In this document: positions 17,252 through 26,085 of the stretch, one piece after another
How positions within the stretch are numbered: position 1 is the stretch's first letter
Layout: each line of letters begins with the position of its first letter
DNA from: Elizabethkingia argenteiflava
GTDB lineage: Bacteria > Bacteroidota > Bacteroidia > Flavobacteriales > Weeksellaceae
Reading direction: 5' to 3'
Assembly: GCF_009904105.1 (NCBI RefSeq)
Contig: NZ_JAAABJ010000372.1
Coordinates: 1 to 49,811, forward strand
Length of the DNA stretch: 49,811 nucleotides
Made by a program: the position numbers and the translations under genes
The notes under the pieces: generated by a model
Databases searched by the model: none
Told to the model about the DNA's origin: nothing
Seen by the model: the letters and a program-made list of their open reading frames with translations, nothing else

Positions 17252-18109
17252 ATGGCATTTGACTGGTTTAGAAGAAAGAAACAAAATATTAATACGCCGA
17301 CGGATCAAAAGAAAGATTCACCGAAGGGACTGTGGCATAAAACTCCTACAGGAAAAATTATAGAGCAAGAAGAGCTAAAAAACAATAACTTCGTATCTCC
17401 TGAAGACGGTTTTCATGTAAGAATTGGAAGTAAAGAGTATTTCGAAATTCTATTTGATAATGGCAAGTTTAAAGAGCTAAATGCTAAAGTAGAGAGTGTG
17501 GATATTCTTAAATTTAAGGATACCAAAACCTATGCTGATCGTTTAAAAGAAGTGAAAAGCAAAACAAAATTAACCGACTCTGTACGTAATGCTGTAGGAA
17601 AAACTAATGGTTTAGAAATCGTAGTTTCTTGCATGGATTTTTCTTTTATAGGTGGCTCTTTGGGATCCGTGATGGGGGAGAAGATCAGTCGAGCAATTGA
17701 TTATGCAATCGATCACGAACTGCCTTTTATGATGATTTGTCAGTCAGGAGGCGCTAGAATGCAAGAGGCGGCTTACTCATTGATGCAAATGGCAAAAGTA
17801 CAGGCCAAGCTAGCCCAGCTTTCGGATCATGAGTTACCTTATATCGCCTATTTAACAGACCCTACTTTTGGTGGAATCACAGCTTCTTTTGCTATGACTG
17901 CGGATATTATCATGGCAGAACCCGGAGCCCTTATCGGTTTTGCGGGACCGCGTGTAATCAGAGAAACCATAGGTAAAGATTTACCTGAAGGATTTCAAAC
18001 TTCGGAATTCTTATTAGAGAAAGGTTTTGTAGATTTTATTGTTAAACGAAATCAAATTAAGGAAACCGTATCTCAAGCGATGCGACTTTTAAGAAATACA
18101 AACGTTTAA
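17252..18109 (+). CDS. accD: Acetyl-CoA carboxylase carboxyltransferase beta subunit, zinc-ribbon cysteines missing
   Basis: Half of the carboxyltransferase that makes malonyl-CoA for fatty acid synthesis. The 285-residue protein has the crotonase-like core with [37 protein letters not shown] and the [13 protein letters not shown] oxyanion region, all normal. The N-terminus is unusual: E. coli AccD has four zinc-binding cysteines there, but here the corresponding segments read [11 protein letters not shown] and [12 protein letters not shown], with no cysteine. Spacing and surrounding residues are conserved, so the fold is probably kept without zinc. The core is otherwise intact, so I expect an active enzyme. 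accA is not in the window. Confidence 0.94.
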   Translation: MAFDWFRRKKQNINTPTDQKKDSPKGLWHKTPTGKIIEQEELKNNNFVSPEDGFHVRIGSKEYFEILFDNGKFKELNAKVESVDILKFKDTKTYADRLKEVKSKTKLTDSVRNAVGKTNGLEIVVSCMDFSFIGGSLGSVMGEKISRAIDYAIDHELPFMMICQSGGARMQEAAYSLMQMAKVQAKLAQLSDHELPYIAYLTDPTFGGITASFAMTADIIMAEPGALIGFAGPRVIRETIGKDLPEGFQTSEFLLEKGFVDFIVKRNQIKETVSQAMRLLRNTNV

Positions 18110-18120
18110 AAATCTGATTA

Positions 18121-18630
18121 ATGAAGACTCTGAAAGTTTTTATTAATGCTTGTAGAAAATTAACATTTAATAAATTGATAAGGTTGCTTAGATTATTTTT
18201 AGGCAACCCTATTTTTTCTATACTTTCCTTTATAGCTACATACAAAGCCTACAAAATCTCAGCGCAATACTTCCCTCAAACCAATAGTACAGATGGCAAA
18301 GGAAATGCTTTTAGGCACGCCTTATGGTGCTGCCTGATTCTCATGTATTGCTGTAAAGTTTCTTCTCCCAAAAAAAGTATAGCGTGGTGTAAAAAATTAA
18401 CCTCATTACATGAAGAAATCTTTCCGAATGAACCCCTTCAAAAGCAAATGGATCTTCATAACAATGCTATAGGGATACAACTATTTGAAAAATTATTACC
18501 CGGCGTTCATCGTCAATTTTTCGAAACCTCTTTTTTTGTAGATAGCTTGATCAGAGAAACAGAAAAAGCTGTATTTATTTCTCATGTGGACGAAGACCCC
18601 GGAGATCATTTGATGTACATCCAGCGTTAG
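18121..18630 (+). CDS. Uncharacterised Bacteroidota protein (possibly DUF6973-like)
   Basis: A 169-residue protein I do not recognise with certainty. It has a basic N-terminus, a hydrophobic segment at about residues 20-40 (LIRLLRLFLGNPIFSILSFIA) that may touch the membrane, and then the conserved-looking motifs GKGNAFRHALWCC and KQMDLHNNAIGI. Paired histidines and acidic residues in these motifs (RHALW, DLHNN, SHVDEDPGDH) could form a metal or catalytic site. The same pattern occurs in flavobacterial proteins that I recall being grouped as DUF6973. It follows accD by 11 bases and is likely on the same transcript. Function unknown. Confidence 0.7.
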   Translation: MKTLKVFINACRKLTFNKLIRLLRLFLGNPIFSILSFIATYKAYKISAQYFPQTNSTDGKGNAFRHALWCCLILMYCCKVSSPKKSIAWCKKLTSLHEEIFPNEPLQKQMDLHNNAIGIQLFEKLLPGVHRQFFETSFFVDSLIRETEKAVFISHVDEDPGDHLMYIQR

Positions 18631-18780
18631 GAGAGTCCTAAAACACATCAATAGCATTTGAATCTTTACATTGATTAACGTGATGAAGCTATTGAAATCT
18701 AGTCTCTTATTAACCAATTGATTCTCTTTTTAAAAAAATCTCCCTTCAAATCCTTACTTTTACTGAAATTTTAGCAGAAT

Positions 18781-20178
18781 ATGGCTTTAAGCAGAATATG
18801 GAGTGCCTTTATTATTGTTGCAATTGGAATAGCAAGTATTAAATACTGCACTTCAAGCAATTATAACTCGATATTTAACGATATGATTGTCGGTAAGAGT
18901 GGTGATACCATACAAATAAAGAAAAAAAATATCGTGCAGCTTACACCTCATCTTCAAGATTCTATTAAGAAATATGGGGAGTATAAAGAAAATAGAATAC
19001 ACTATATCCAACGTGGACAACAGGTTCATATATACCGTATTCAGAACGCTGACGGGGTCATCAGCAGTAGTAAAGCTGCGGTCGATATTTGTATTGGATT
19101 AGTAGGGATCATGACCTTATTTATGGGCTTTATGAGCATAGCAGAAAAAGCGGGGGGCATTAATTTCATGAGTCGCCTTATACAACCTTTTTTCTCTAAA
19201 TTATTTCCCGAAGTTCCAAAAGGCCATGCTTCTTTTGGACATATGATGCTTAACTTTAGTGCAAATCTTCTGGGACTCGACAATGCTGCTACCCCTTTTG
19301 GACTTAAGGCTATGGAAAGTTTACAGAGTCTCAATCCCAATAAACAACGTGCCAGCAATGCCCAGATTATGTTTCTCTGTCTGCATGCCAGCGGCCTTAC
19401 CCTTATTCCCGTAAGCATTATTGCTATTCGAGCATCTATGCAATCTGCAACTCCAACAGATATTTTTCTCCCCTGCATGATCGCTACCTTTTTTGCGACC
19501 ATAGCCTCCCTGCTTATTGTTTCTCTAAAACAAAAAATTAACCTTCTGCAACCTATTATTCTGGCTTATCTCGGCAGTATATCAGTCATCATTGCCCTTT
19601 TAGTTGTGTTTCTGGTCCAATTAAACAAAGACGAGTTAAATGATTTTAGTAAACTTTTAAGCAACGGTATGATTCTGCTCATTTTTCTTTTCATTATAAT
19701 CGGGGGAATCTATAAAAAAATAAACATTTTCGACGCTTTTATTGAAGGGGCCAAAGAGGGGTTCTATACCTGTATAAAAATCATTCCCTATTTGGTTGGA
19801 ATTCTCATCGCCATCTCTCTATTGAGGACTAGTGGAGTATTTGATGCCCTGATCGACGGTATAAAGTATTTAGCAAGCTTCTCGCAAATAGATACCCGAT
19901 TTGTAGATGGTATCCCCACCGCCCTGATTAAACCCTTAAGTGGTTCGGGAGCTCGTGGAATGATGGTTGATGCAATGCAGACTTTTGGACCCGATAGCTT
20001 TCAGGGAAGGCTTTCGGCTATATTACAAGGCAGCTCTGACACCACATTTTACGTTATAGCGGTCTATTTTGGGGCCATTTCCATTCGAGACACACGCTAC
20101 ACCGTAGGAGCTATGCTTTTAGCCGATTTAGTGGGTATTTTTACCTCTATATTGTTGGCTTATTGGTTTTTTGGGTAA
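18781..20178 (+). CDS. SpmA/SpmB-like nucleoside-recognition (Gate) domain membrane protein, fused
   Basis: A 465-residue inner-membrane protein. One N-terminal membrane segment is followed by an extracytoplasmic-looking stretch (residues about 30-95), and then two Gate domains resembling spore maturation proteins A and B joined in one chain. Landmarks are the MTLFMGFMSIAEKAGG, FGHMMLNFSANLLGLDNAATPFGLK and LKPLSGSGARGMMVDA-type segments and the end VGAMLLADLVGIFTSIL. In spore formers SpmA/SpmB affect core dehydration; here there is no sporulation, so a transport or sensing role is more likely. A TACTTTTA element (18755-18762) is a possible promoter. The next gene starts 9 bases after it. Confidence 0.85.
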   Translation: MALSRIWSAFIIVAIGIASIKYCTSSNYNSIFNDMIVGKSGDTIQIKKKNIVQLTPHLQDSIKKYGEYKENRIHYIQRGQQVHIYRIQNADGVISSSKAAVDICIGLVGIMTLFMGFMSIAEKAGGINFMSRLIQPFFSKLFPEVPKGHASFGHMMLNFSANLLGLDNAATPFGLKAMESLQSLNPNKQRASNAQIMFLCLHASGLTLIPVSIIAIRASMQSATPTDIFLPCMIATFFATIASLLIVSLKQKINLLQPIILAYLGSISVIIALLVVFLVQLNKDELNDFSKLLSNGMILLIFLFIIIGGIYKKINIFDAFIEGAKEGFYTCIKIIPYLVGILIAISLLRTSGVFDALIDGIKYLASFSQIDTRFVDGIPTALIKPLSGSGARGMMVDAMQTFGPDSFQGRLSAILQGSSDTTFYVIAVYFGAISIRDTRYTVGAMLLADLVGIFTSILLAYWFFG

Positions 20179-20187
20179 ATTTGAATT

Positions 20188-20577
20188 ATGATTCAGGATA
20201 AAGATTTTACACTGCGGTTAATCAGACAGTTGACGCAGTCATTAGAAAAATTACTTCTGGGTAAGCCCGAAGAAAGTTTAATGCAAAAAGAATTAGATTT
20301 TGATGCCCTTATGAAGGATATCTTTAAAATAAAATTCGAGGAAGTTTCGTCCAAAACCAGCGAAGAACTTATTGAACTGGTAGAGGAGAGAGAAACCAAA
20401 GATCATGCGGATTATTATGAATTACTGGGCAATCTTTTTTATTTTCATTTTCAGAAGGGGAGAGGTCTAGATTTTGCCCAGAAATCAAAAGTCATGTACC
20501 AGAAATATTTACAAACCAGTGGCGTATTTTCCTTGCCTATTATAAATAGAATTAAAAGTATTGAATCAATTTTTTAA
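20188..20577 (+). CDS. Hypothetical protein, helical, 129 residues
   Basis: I do not recognise a characterised family. The protein is soluble, starts MIQDKDFTLRLIRQLTQSLEKLLLGK and appears all alpha-helical, with a charged middle region (SSKTSEELIELVEERETKD). A segment like a tetratricopeptide repeat follows (DYYELLGNLFYFHFQKGRGLDFAQKSKVMYQKYLQ). It lies 9 bases after the SpmA/B-like gene, so the two are probably co-transcribed and may work together. It is the last gene before a bidirectional terminator. Confidence 0.75.
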   Translation: MIQDKDFTLRLIRQLTQSLEKLLLGKPEESLMQKELDFDALMKDIFKIKFEEVSSKTSEELIELVEERETKDHADYYELLGNLFYFHFQKGRGLDFAQKSKVMYQKYLQTSGVFSLPIINRIKSIESIF

Positions 20578-20602
20578 AGACCTACATAGTGGTCCGGAAA
20601 AT

Positions 20603-20645
20603 AAAAAAAGCAGCTGATTTTTTTCTAAATCAGCTGCTTTTTTTT
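20603..20645. terminator. Bidirectional terminator between converging genes
   Basis: A perfect long stem (AAAAAAAGCAGCTGATTT, 20603-20620, with its complement from 20627) with a 6-base loop is flanked by A and T runs on both sides. It ends the plus-strand gene (stop 20577) and overlaps the end of the minus-strand gene (20644). Confidence 0.9.
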
Positions 20646-22329
20646 AATTATTTTTGCTACCCGAGTTATTTTCAATTATTTTCTCTAAAATACGCAAGGT
20701 AATCAGATAGGTGGGTTTTACTCCGGTGAGCCCTAAACCTCCTGAGGACAGGGTACTTCCTGTTTCCAAAGGGTTATCCGAAGCATAGTAAGCATAACAC
20801 AGGAACAAGTCTTCTTCTATATGATTCCTGATTTTTGAGGCAATCTGGATCGCTTTTTGATAATGAGCACCTTCCATTTCCAGTCCTATAGATTTCCAGG
20901 AAGTATTCATAAAATAGGAGAGGATATCTTTGTTCTGAAGAGAAGTTCCCAACACCGTCACCATACTCCCTTCAAAAGCCTTTAGTTCATCGTCGACAAA
21001 GTCTGTTTTACTCAATGCATTTTTAAATACATAATTGTCGGCAGTCCCCTCAAATATATGAGAGGTAGGAATCATAATATCTCCCTTACCTCCAGTAAGA
21101 ATCCCGGCTTTTCCCATTACGGAAATGGATTTTACATTCATTTTGAATGTGATTTTATCGGTTTCAAAAGGTCTCAATAATTCGTCCATAACTTCAAAAG
21201 CTTGCTCTCCAAAAGCGTAGTCAAATACCATAATAACATCATCTCCGGTATAAGGGTAATGACTCCATGGTGTATTTTTTAAATCTGTTTTAGCAAGATC
21301 GATAATCTGAACATCAATATTACTTCCGCTATCGTCATCAATATAAATAAGACTTTTGCTTTGGGCATAATCGGAGATGGTATCTCGTAAATCTTTTGTA
21401 TTACTGATCTTCTGATAAAGAGGATAATCTACCTCCTTTGGCGCTTTCTTCTTAAGAGCATCATGGGCAAAAAGCATATTCTGGACACTATGCATATTGG
21501 CACTTATAATATGTAAGGGTCTCTCATGAAGATGATGTTCGATTAAAACCCTCTTTACATTGTTGGCCCATTTTTCTCCAAAAAAGTGATGTCCTACACG
21601 CTCCTGCAGAATGGCGCTAAAATAAATTTCGCGCTCTCTATTTCCTTTCCAATCTTCAACACTTACCTGTCCTAACCAATATACGATTTTAAATAAGCGA
21701 TCTGGATTGTCATCGTCTCCAAAATTATTATAAGCTTCTAAAGTCTCATCAAAGGTTCGTCCTAGTAAAGAAGAAAGGTGAATAAGAGCCACTTCTTTTT
21801 CTTTTCGTGAAAACTTTTTTTCTCCTAATGCTACTTCTTCAATGATTTTCCAGATTCTCTTAGGACGTCCACCTTCCTTGATATCAAAACCTATATTCCT
21901 AATTTTATCCGCTTCAAGATATAAAAATGTAAGATGAGTCAGAATATCGTAGATTTCGGATCTCCCTAAAAGAACCTCAATATTCATTTGGTGTTCATCA
22001 ATGCGATAACAATTTCTGCGGCGTTTTTTAGGTACGATAGGCTCAAAACTCCCCTTCTTAAAACCTTCATCCGATTTTAAATGAATAAAGGCACATTCCT
22101 CAATGCCCTCTGGCAAACGATCTAAGACATAAAGAAGTCCGTTGAGCTCTACTTTGTTAAGATTGCCCATGCTCCCGTATATTTCGGGCTGGATAATCAT
22201 TAAAAGTTTCCGTAATGCTTCTCCGGAAACACCTCCAGGCTTAAAAAAGCCCCTGTAGAATAAGTGTCGCATGGAAACATAGATACGCTCGATAGCTTCT
22301 GTCGTTTCTCTCGCTCTTAAATTTACCAT
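20644..22329 (-). CDS. Uncharacterised Bacteroidota protein with nucleoside-phosphorylase-like C-terminal domain (probably DUF6909)
   Basis: About 561 residues. The N-terminal half is helical and shows RARETTEAIERIYVSMRHLFYRG. The C-terminal about 200 residues carry motifs reminiscent of the PNP/UDP/AMP-nucleosidase fold: MGKAGILTGGKGDIMIPTSHI (compare the GS.G.L...GD..IPT strands), SIGLEMEGAHY (compare the EME substrate-binding motif) and YYASDNPL (compare the SD general-acid motif). A nucleoside- or nucleotide-cleaving role is therefore possible but unproven. The frame is open to an ATG at 22365, but the promoter element TATCTTTG lies between that ATG and the one at 22329, so the inner ATG (MVNLRARETTEA) is the better start. 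The gene is transcribed alone. Confidence 0.75.
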   Translation of the reverse strand: MVNLRARETTEAIERIYVSMRHLFYRGFFKPGGVSGEALRKLLMIIQPEIYGSMGNLNKVELNGLLYVLDRLPEGIEECAFIHLKSDEGFKKGSFEPIVPKKRRRNCYRIDEHQMNIEVLLGRSEIYDILTHLTFLYLEADKIRNIGFDIKEGGRPKRIWKIIEEVALGEKKFSRKEKEVALIHLSSLLGRTFDETLEAYNNFGDDDNPDRLFKIVYWLGQVSVEDWKGNREREIYFSAILQERVGHHFFGEKWANNVKRVLIEHHLHERPLHIISANMHSVQNMLFAHDALKKKAPKEVDYPLYQKISNTKDLRDTISDYAQSKSLIYIDDDSGSNIDVQIIDLAKTDLKNTPWSHYPYTGDDVIMVFDYAFGEQAFEVMDELLRPFETDKITFKMNVKSISVMGKAGILTGGKGDIMIPTSHIFEGTADNYVFKNALSKTDFVDDELKAFEGSMVTVLGTSLQNKDILSYFMNTSWKSIGLEMEGAHYQKAIQIASKIRNHIEEDLFLCYAYYASDNPLETGSTLSSGGLGLTGVKPTYLITLRILEKIIENNSGSKNN

Positions 22330-22343
22330 ACTATTTCTTTTAG

Positions 22344-22351
22344 CAAAGATA
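22344..22351 (-). promoter_or_regulatory. -7 promoter element that decides the start of the DUF6909-like gene
   Basis: TATCTTTG on the minus strand ends 14 bases before the ATG at 22329. It lies downstream of the alternative ATG at 22365, which argues against the longer form. Confidence 0.55.
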
Positions 22352-22571
22352 GGAGATATTATCATTCTGTGAAAATATTAATCTGGATGACCTGACAAAA
22401 GCTTGGTACTATCCTTACTCATCAGCTTATAATCATTAGTTCAATAATATTTTAACGAATTATATAGTCTGTTAATCTTTAAAATTTAAAGGCTATTACC
22501 CTAACAAAAATAACGACTCTCCCTAGAAGCATTTTTATAAAGAAATTATTTTTACCTATAATTCTATAAAT

Positions 22572-22603
22572 AAAAACACATCTCCATATGAATGAAGATG
22601 CGT
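22572..22603 (-). terminator. Terminator after glyS
   Basis: On the minus strand an 8-bp stem (ACGCATCT / AGATGTGT with one G-T pair) with a 12-base loop is followed by TTTTTATTT, 23 bases past the glyS stop. Confidence 0.7.
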
Positions 22604-22625
22604 AGTTTTTTTTAAAAATATTAGT

Positions 22626-24167
22626 TTATATTTTACTTAACAATGTTCTAAAGTTTACTTTCTCATCAATAATACTTCTCAATTTAGATGTAGGTACCCG
22701 CTCTTGCTTCATGGTATCTCGATCCCTGAGTGTTACCATATGATCTTGCAAGGAGTCGTGATCAATGGTAATACAGAAAGGCGTCCCTATCGCATCTTGT
22801 CTTCTATAACGTCTACCTATACTATCTTTATCTTCATAAATAATATTAAAATCGTATTTCAGATCATTGAATATATCTTGTGCGTATTCTCCAAGCCCAT
22901 CTTTTTTTACGAGGGGAAGTATCGCTGCCTTTACAGGTGCTAAAGCCGGTGGTAAAGAAAGAACTGTACGTTGAGAGCCATCTTCTAATACTTCCTCTTT
23001 CAAACAATTTGAGAAAATAGCCAAAAACAAACGATCTAATCCTACGGAGGTTTCTACCACATACGGAACATAACTCTCATTTCTCTCGGGATCAAAATAC
23101 TGAAGCTTTTTACCCGAATATTTTTCATGCGCAGAGAGATCGAAATCTGTTCTACTATGAATCCCTTCAAGCTCTTTAAATCCAAATGGAAATTTAAATT
23201 CTATATCTGCTGCTGCATTGGCGTAATGGGCCAGTTTTTCGTGATCGTGAAATTTATAGTTTTCTTCTCCAAGACCCAATGCTAAGTGCCATTTAAGCCT
23301 TGTTTGTTTCCATTTTTCATAGAAATCAAGTTCGGTACCTGGCGCTACGAAAAACTGCATTTCCATTTGTTCAAATTCACGCATCCTAAAGATAAACTGT
23401 CGGGCAACAATTTCATTCCGAAAAGCTTTTCCGATTTGCGCAATTCCAAAAGGAAGTTTATGTCGGGAGGTTTTCTGCACATTCAGATAATTGATGAAAA
23501 TTCCTTGTGCTGTTTCGGGACGGAGGTAAAGATCCATTGCATTTTCAGCAGCAGCACCTAGCTTGGTCCCGAACATAAGATTAAACTGCCTAACTTCTGT
23601 CCAGTTTTTTGAACCCGTATCGGGATCTGCAATTTCCAATTCTTCGATCAAACTTTTTACATCTGCCAAATCATTATTTTCTAAAGATTTGGCCATCCTG
23701 GAAAGAATTGCTTTTTGTTTTTCCCTGTAAGCGATCACTTTGGAGTTCGTCTCTTCAAACTGAACTCTATCGAAAGTCTCTCCAAAGCGTTTTTCTGCTT
23801 TATCGATTTCTTTTTGTGCCTTGTCTTCCAGTTTTGCACAATAATCTTCAAGCAAAACATCCGCACGAAAACGCTTCTTGGAATCTTTATTATCAATCAG
23901 TGGATCATTAAAAGCATCCACATGGCCAGAAGCTTTCCAAACGGTAGGGTGCATGAAAATTGCAGAATCTATTCCCACAATATTGTCATTCATCTGTACC
24001 ATAGCCTTCCACCAATATTGCTTAATATTGTTTTTTAGCTCGACTCCGTTCTGCCCATAATCATATATAGCAGAAAGTCCATCGTAGATTTCACTTGATG
24101 GAAAAATAAAGCCATACTCTTTAGCGTGAGAAATTACTTTCTTGAAAACGTCTTCCTGTTTAGCCAT
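22626..24167 (-). CDS. glyS: Glycyl-tRNA synthetase, homodimeric class II type
   Basis: Charges tRNA-Gly. The 513-residue protein is the single-chain (eukaryote-like, alpha2) form, not the separate glyQ/glyS form of E. coli. Class II motif 2 is FRNEIVARQFIFRMREFEQMEMQ-like (23370-23450) and motif 3 is ETSVGLDRLFLAIF. The C-terminal anticodon-binding domain starts near PPALAPVKAAILPLV. The N-terminus SHAKEYGFIFPSSEIYDGLS is typical. A good promoter (TTG-20-TACTTTTG) precedes it. It is divergent from mutL. A tRNA-Gly gene is also in the window, at 49264. Confidence 0.96.
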   Translation of the reverse strand: MAKQEDVFKKVISHAKEYGFIFPSSEIYDGLSAIYDYGQNGVELKNNIKQYWWKAMVQMNDNIVGIDSAIFMHPTVWKASGHVDAFNDPLIDNKDSKKRFRADVLLEDYCAKLEDKAQKEIDKAEKRFGETFDRVQFEETNSKVIAYREKQKAILSRMAKSLENNDLADVKSLIEELEIADPDTGSKNWTEVRQFNLMFGTKLGAAAENAMDLYLRPETAQGIFINYLNVQKTSRHKLPFGIAQIGKAFRNEIVARQFIFRMREFEQMEMQFFVAPGTELDFYEKWKQTRLKWHLALGLGEENYKFHDHEKLAHYANAAADIEFKFPFGFKELEGIHSRTDFDLSAHEKYSGKKLQYFDPERNESYVPYVVETSVGLDRLFLAIFSNCLKEEVLEDGSQRTVLSLPPALAPVKAAILPLVKKDGLGEYAQDIFNDLKYDFNIIYEDKDSIGRRYRRQDAIGTPFCITIDHDSLQDHMVTLRDRDTMKQERVPTSKLRSIIDEKVNFRTLLSKI

Positions 24168-24183
24168 AATAATATTTAAAATG

Positions 24184-24214
24184 CAAAAGTAAGTTTTTTA
24201 GAGAGTTCTTTCAA
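24184..24214 (-). promoter_or_regulatory. Promoter of glyS
   Basis: The minus strand has TTG (24214-24212), a 20-base spacer and TACTTTTG (24191-24184), matching TTG-N17-23-TAnnTTTG. The element ends 16 bases before the glyS ATG. Confidence 0.7.
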
Positions 24215-24270
24215 TTTTTTAAGATATTACATTCCCAAAAACTAAAATTTTTTTTCCAAAATCTTATGTG

Positions 24271-24278
24271 TATTTTTG
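24271..24278 (+). promoter_or_regulatory. -7 promoter element for mutL
   Basis: TATTTTTG matches TAnnTTTG and ends 27 bases before the mutL ATG at 24306. A TTG at 24276 that would extend the frame lies inside this element, so it is not a start. Confidence 0.45.
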
Positions 24279-24305
24279 ACATTGAAAAAAATCAATAAAT
24301 CTACA

Positions 24306-26081
24306 ATGCCGGATATTATTAGACTCCTTCCTGATCATGTTGCCAACCAGATTGCTGCCGGAGAAGTGGTACAAAGACCTGCTTCCGTGGTGAAAGAACT
24401 CTTGGAAAATGCGATAGATGCACATGCTTCCTCTATAGAATTAATGGTGAAGGACGGAGGCCGAACTTTGGTTCAGGTAGTGGATAATGGACTTGGAATG
24501 TCGCCCACGGATGCTCGTATGGCTTTTGAGCGCCACGCGACCTCAAAAATAAAACAAACAGAAGATATCTTCCGTATCGCAACTAAGGGGTTTCGAGGAG
24601 AGGCTTTAGCCTCTATTGCTGCTGTAGCCCAGGTAGACCTAAAGACTAAACAAACCGATGCTTCCTGTGGTACCCACATTATGATCCATGGAGGAGAGTT
24701 GAGTGAACAAGAGCTTATACAGAGTAGTGACGGTAGTAATTTTGCGGTTAAGAATTTATTTTATAATGTCCCTGCGAGAAGAAAATTTTTAAAATCGGAT
24801 AGCGTCGAACTTCGGCATATCATGGATGAATTTCAACGGATTGCATTGGCACACCCCCATTTAGAATTCACGTTCTACAATAACGAAAATCTTGTATTTC
24901 ATCTGCGAAAAAGCACCGAGATACAGCGTATTATTGATGTGTTCGGCAGACGTTTGCACCCCCTTTTAGTTCCGATTAAGGAGGAAACCGATTGGGTAAA
25001 ACTGACTGGTTATGTGGGAAAACCCGAAGCCGCAAAAAAAAATAGAGGAGAGCAGTTTTTCTTTGTAAATGGGCGCTATTTTAAAAGTCCCTATTTAGCT
25101 CGTGCAGTACAAGAAGCCTTTGAAGGTCTATTACAACCTCAACATGTTCCTAGTTATTTCCTATTTATAGAAATTGATCCGGAAAAAATAGATGTCAATA
25201 TCCACCCTCAAAAGACAGAAGTGAAATTTGAGGATGAAAATGTTATCTTTGCCATGCTAAGATCTTCCATAAAAAAATCTCTAGGCATGTACAATATCGC
25301 TCCTAGCTTGGATTTTGACAGAGACCCTATGCGGGATGAGCTGATTACTTCTAAGCCTAGTTCTGATAGGCTTGTGATTCCTTCTATTCAGGTAGACAGA
25401 AATTACAATCCTTTTCTAGCGGAATCCACCTCTTCACCCAAACCCCAAGAAGTGGTTAATTTAACAGAAATGTACCAGCCTAATATTTCTCCATCTCCTT
25501 CTAAAATTAATCTATTTGATGAGGATATGGATAGTGATTTGATGCGTCTTCCGAATGGATTCTGGCTCTATAATCACCATAACAAAACCCTTATGCTAGA
25601 TCTGGGAAGAATGCACCAGCTGGTTCTTTTTCAAAAGAAACAAAAAAAGAAAACCTCCTCTACATCAAGTCAGAAATTACTATTTTCTCATGAGATTTTC
25701 CTCAACGAAATTGAAAAATTAACCTATCTTTCTGTTAAGGAAAATTTGATAAAGCTAGGTTTTGATCTCAATTTAGATGCGGGAGGAAATACACTGCATA
25801 TTCAAGCGATCCCAGAAGATCTAAACGAGAAAGAGGCTATAGCACTACTGCAAAAACTGTTTGCTGAATATAGAGAAGATGAATCAGATTTTTTTCAATT
25901 TTTTGAAAGTAAACAAGTTAAATTACAATCCAAATCGAATTTTGATTTTCTCCAAAAAGAAGATGTGGAAAATCTTATCGAAGACTTCTCGGCTCTAAAT
26001 TTTCCACAATATAATCATAATAACAAGAGGTGTTACATAGAACTCCCTATTGAAGAGTTAAAAAATAAACTTAAAGTGTAA
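24306..26081 (+). CDS. mutL: DNA mismatch repair protein MutL, endonuclease motifs apparently degenerate
   Basis: MutL links mismatch recognition by MutS to strand incision. The 591-residue protein has an intact GHKL ATPase N-terminus: ELLENAIDA (metal Asn), VVDNGLGM, RHATSKI and the ATP-lid motif KGFRGEALASI. In the C-terminal domain, the position of the endonuclease motif DQHA(X)2E(X)4E reads DLGRMHQLVLF (residues 432-442): the His and Glu ligands are replaced by Gly and Gln. Where endonuclease-type MutLs end with CPHGRP, this one has YNHNNKRCYIEL. Both losses suggest a MutL without nicking activity of its own. The start at 24306 gives the standard MPDIIRLLPDHVANQIAAGE N-terminus. The rhomboid gene follows after 4 bases. 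Confidence 0.94.
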   Translation: MPDIIRLLPDHVANQIAAGEVVQRPASVVKELLENAIDAHASSIELMVKDGGRTLVQVVDNGLGMSPTDARMAFERHATSKIKQTEDIFRIATKGFRGEALASIAAVAQVDLKTKQTDASCGTHIMIHGGELSEQELIQSSDGSNFAVKNLFYNVPARRKFLKSDSVELRHIMDEFQRIALAHPHLEFTFYNNENLVFHLRKSTEIQRIIDVFGRRLHPLLVPIKEETDWVKLTGYVGKPEAAKKNRGEQFFFVNGRYFKSPYLARAVQEAFEGLLQPQHVPSYFLFIEIDPEKIDVNIHPQKTEVKFEDENVIFAMLRSSIKKSLGMYNIAPSLDFDRDPMRDELITSKPSSDRLVIPSIQVDRNYNPFLAESTSSPKPQEVVNLTEMYQPNISPSPSKINLFDEDMDSDLMRLPNGFWLYNHHNKTLMLDLGRMHQLVLFQKKQKKKTSSTSSQKLLFSHEIFLNEIEKLTYLSVKENLIKLGFDLNLDAGGNTLHIQAIPEDLNEKEAIALLQKLFAEYREDESDFFQFFESKQVKLQSKSNFDFLQKEDVENLIEDFSALNFPQYNHNNKRCYIELPIEELKNKLKV

Positions 26082-26085
26082 AAAT

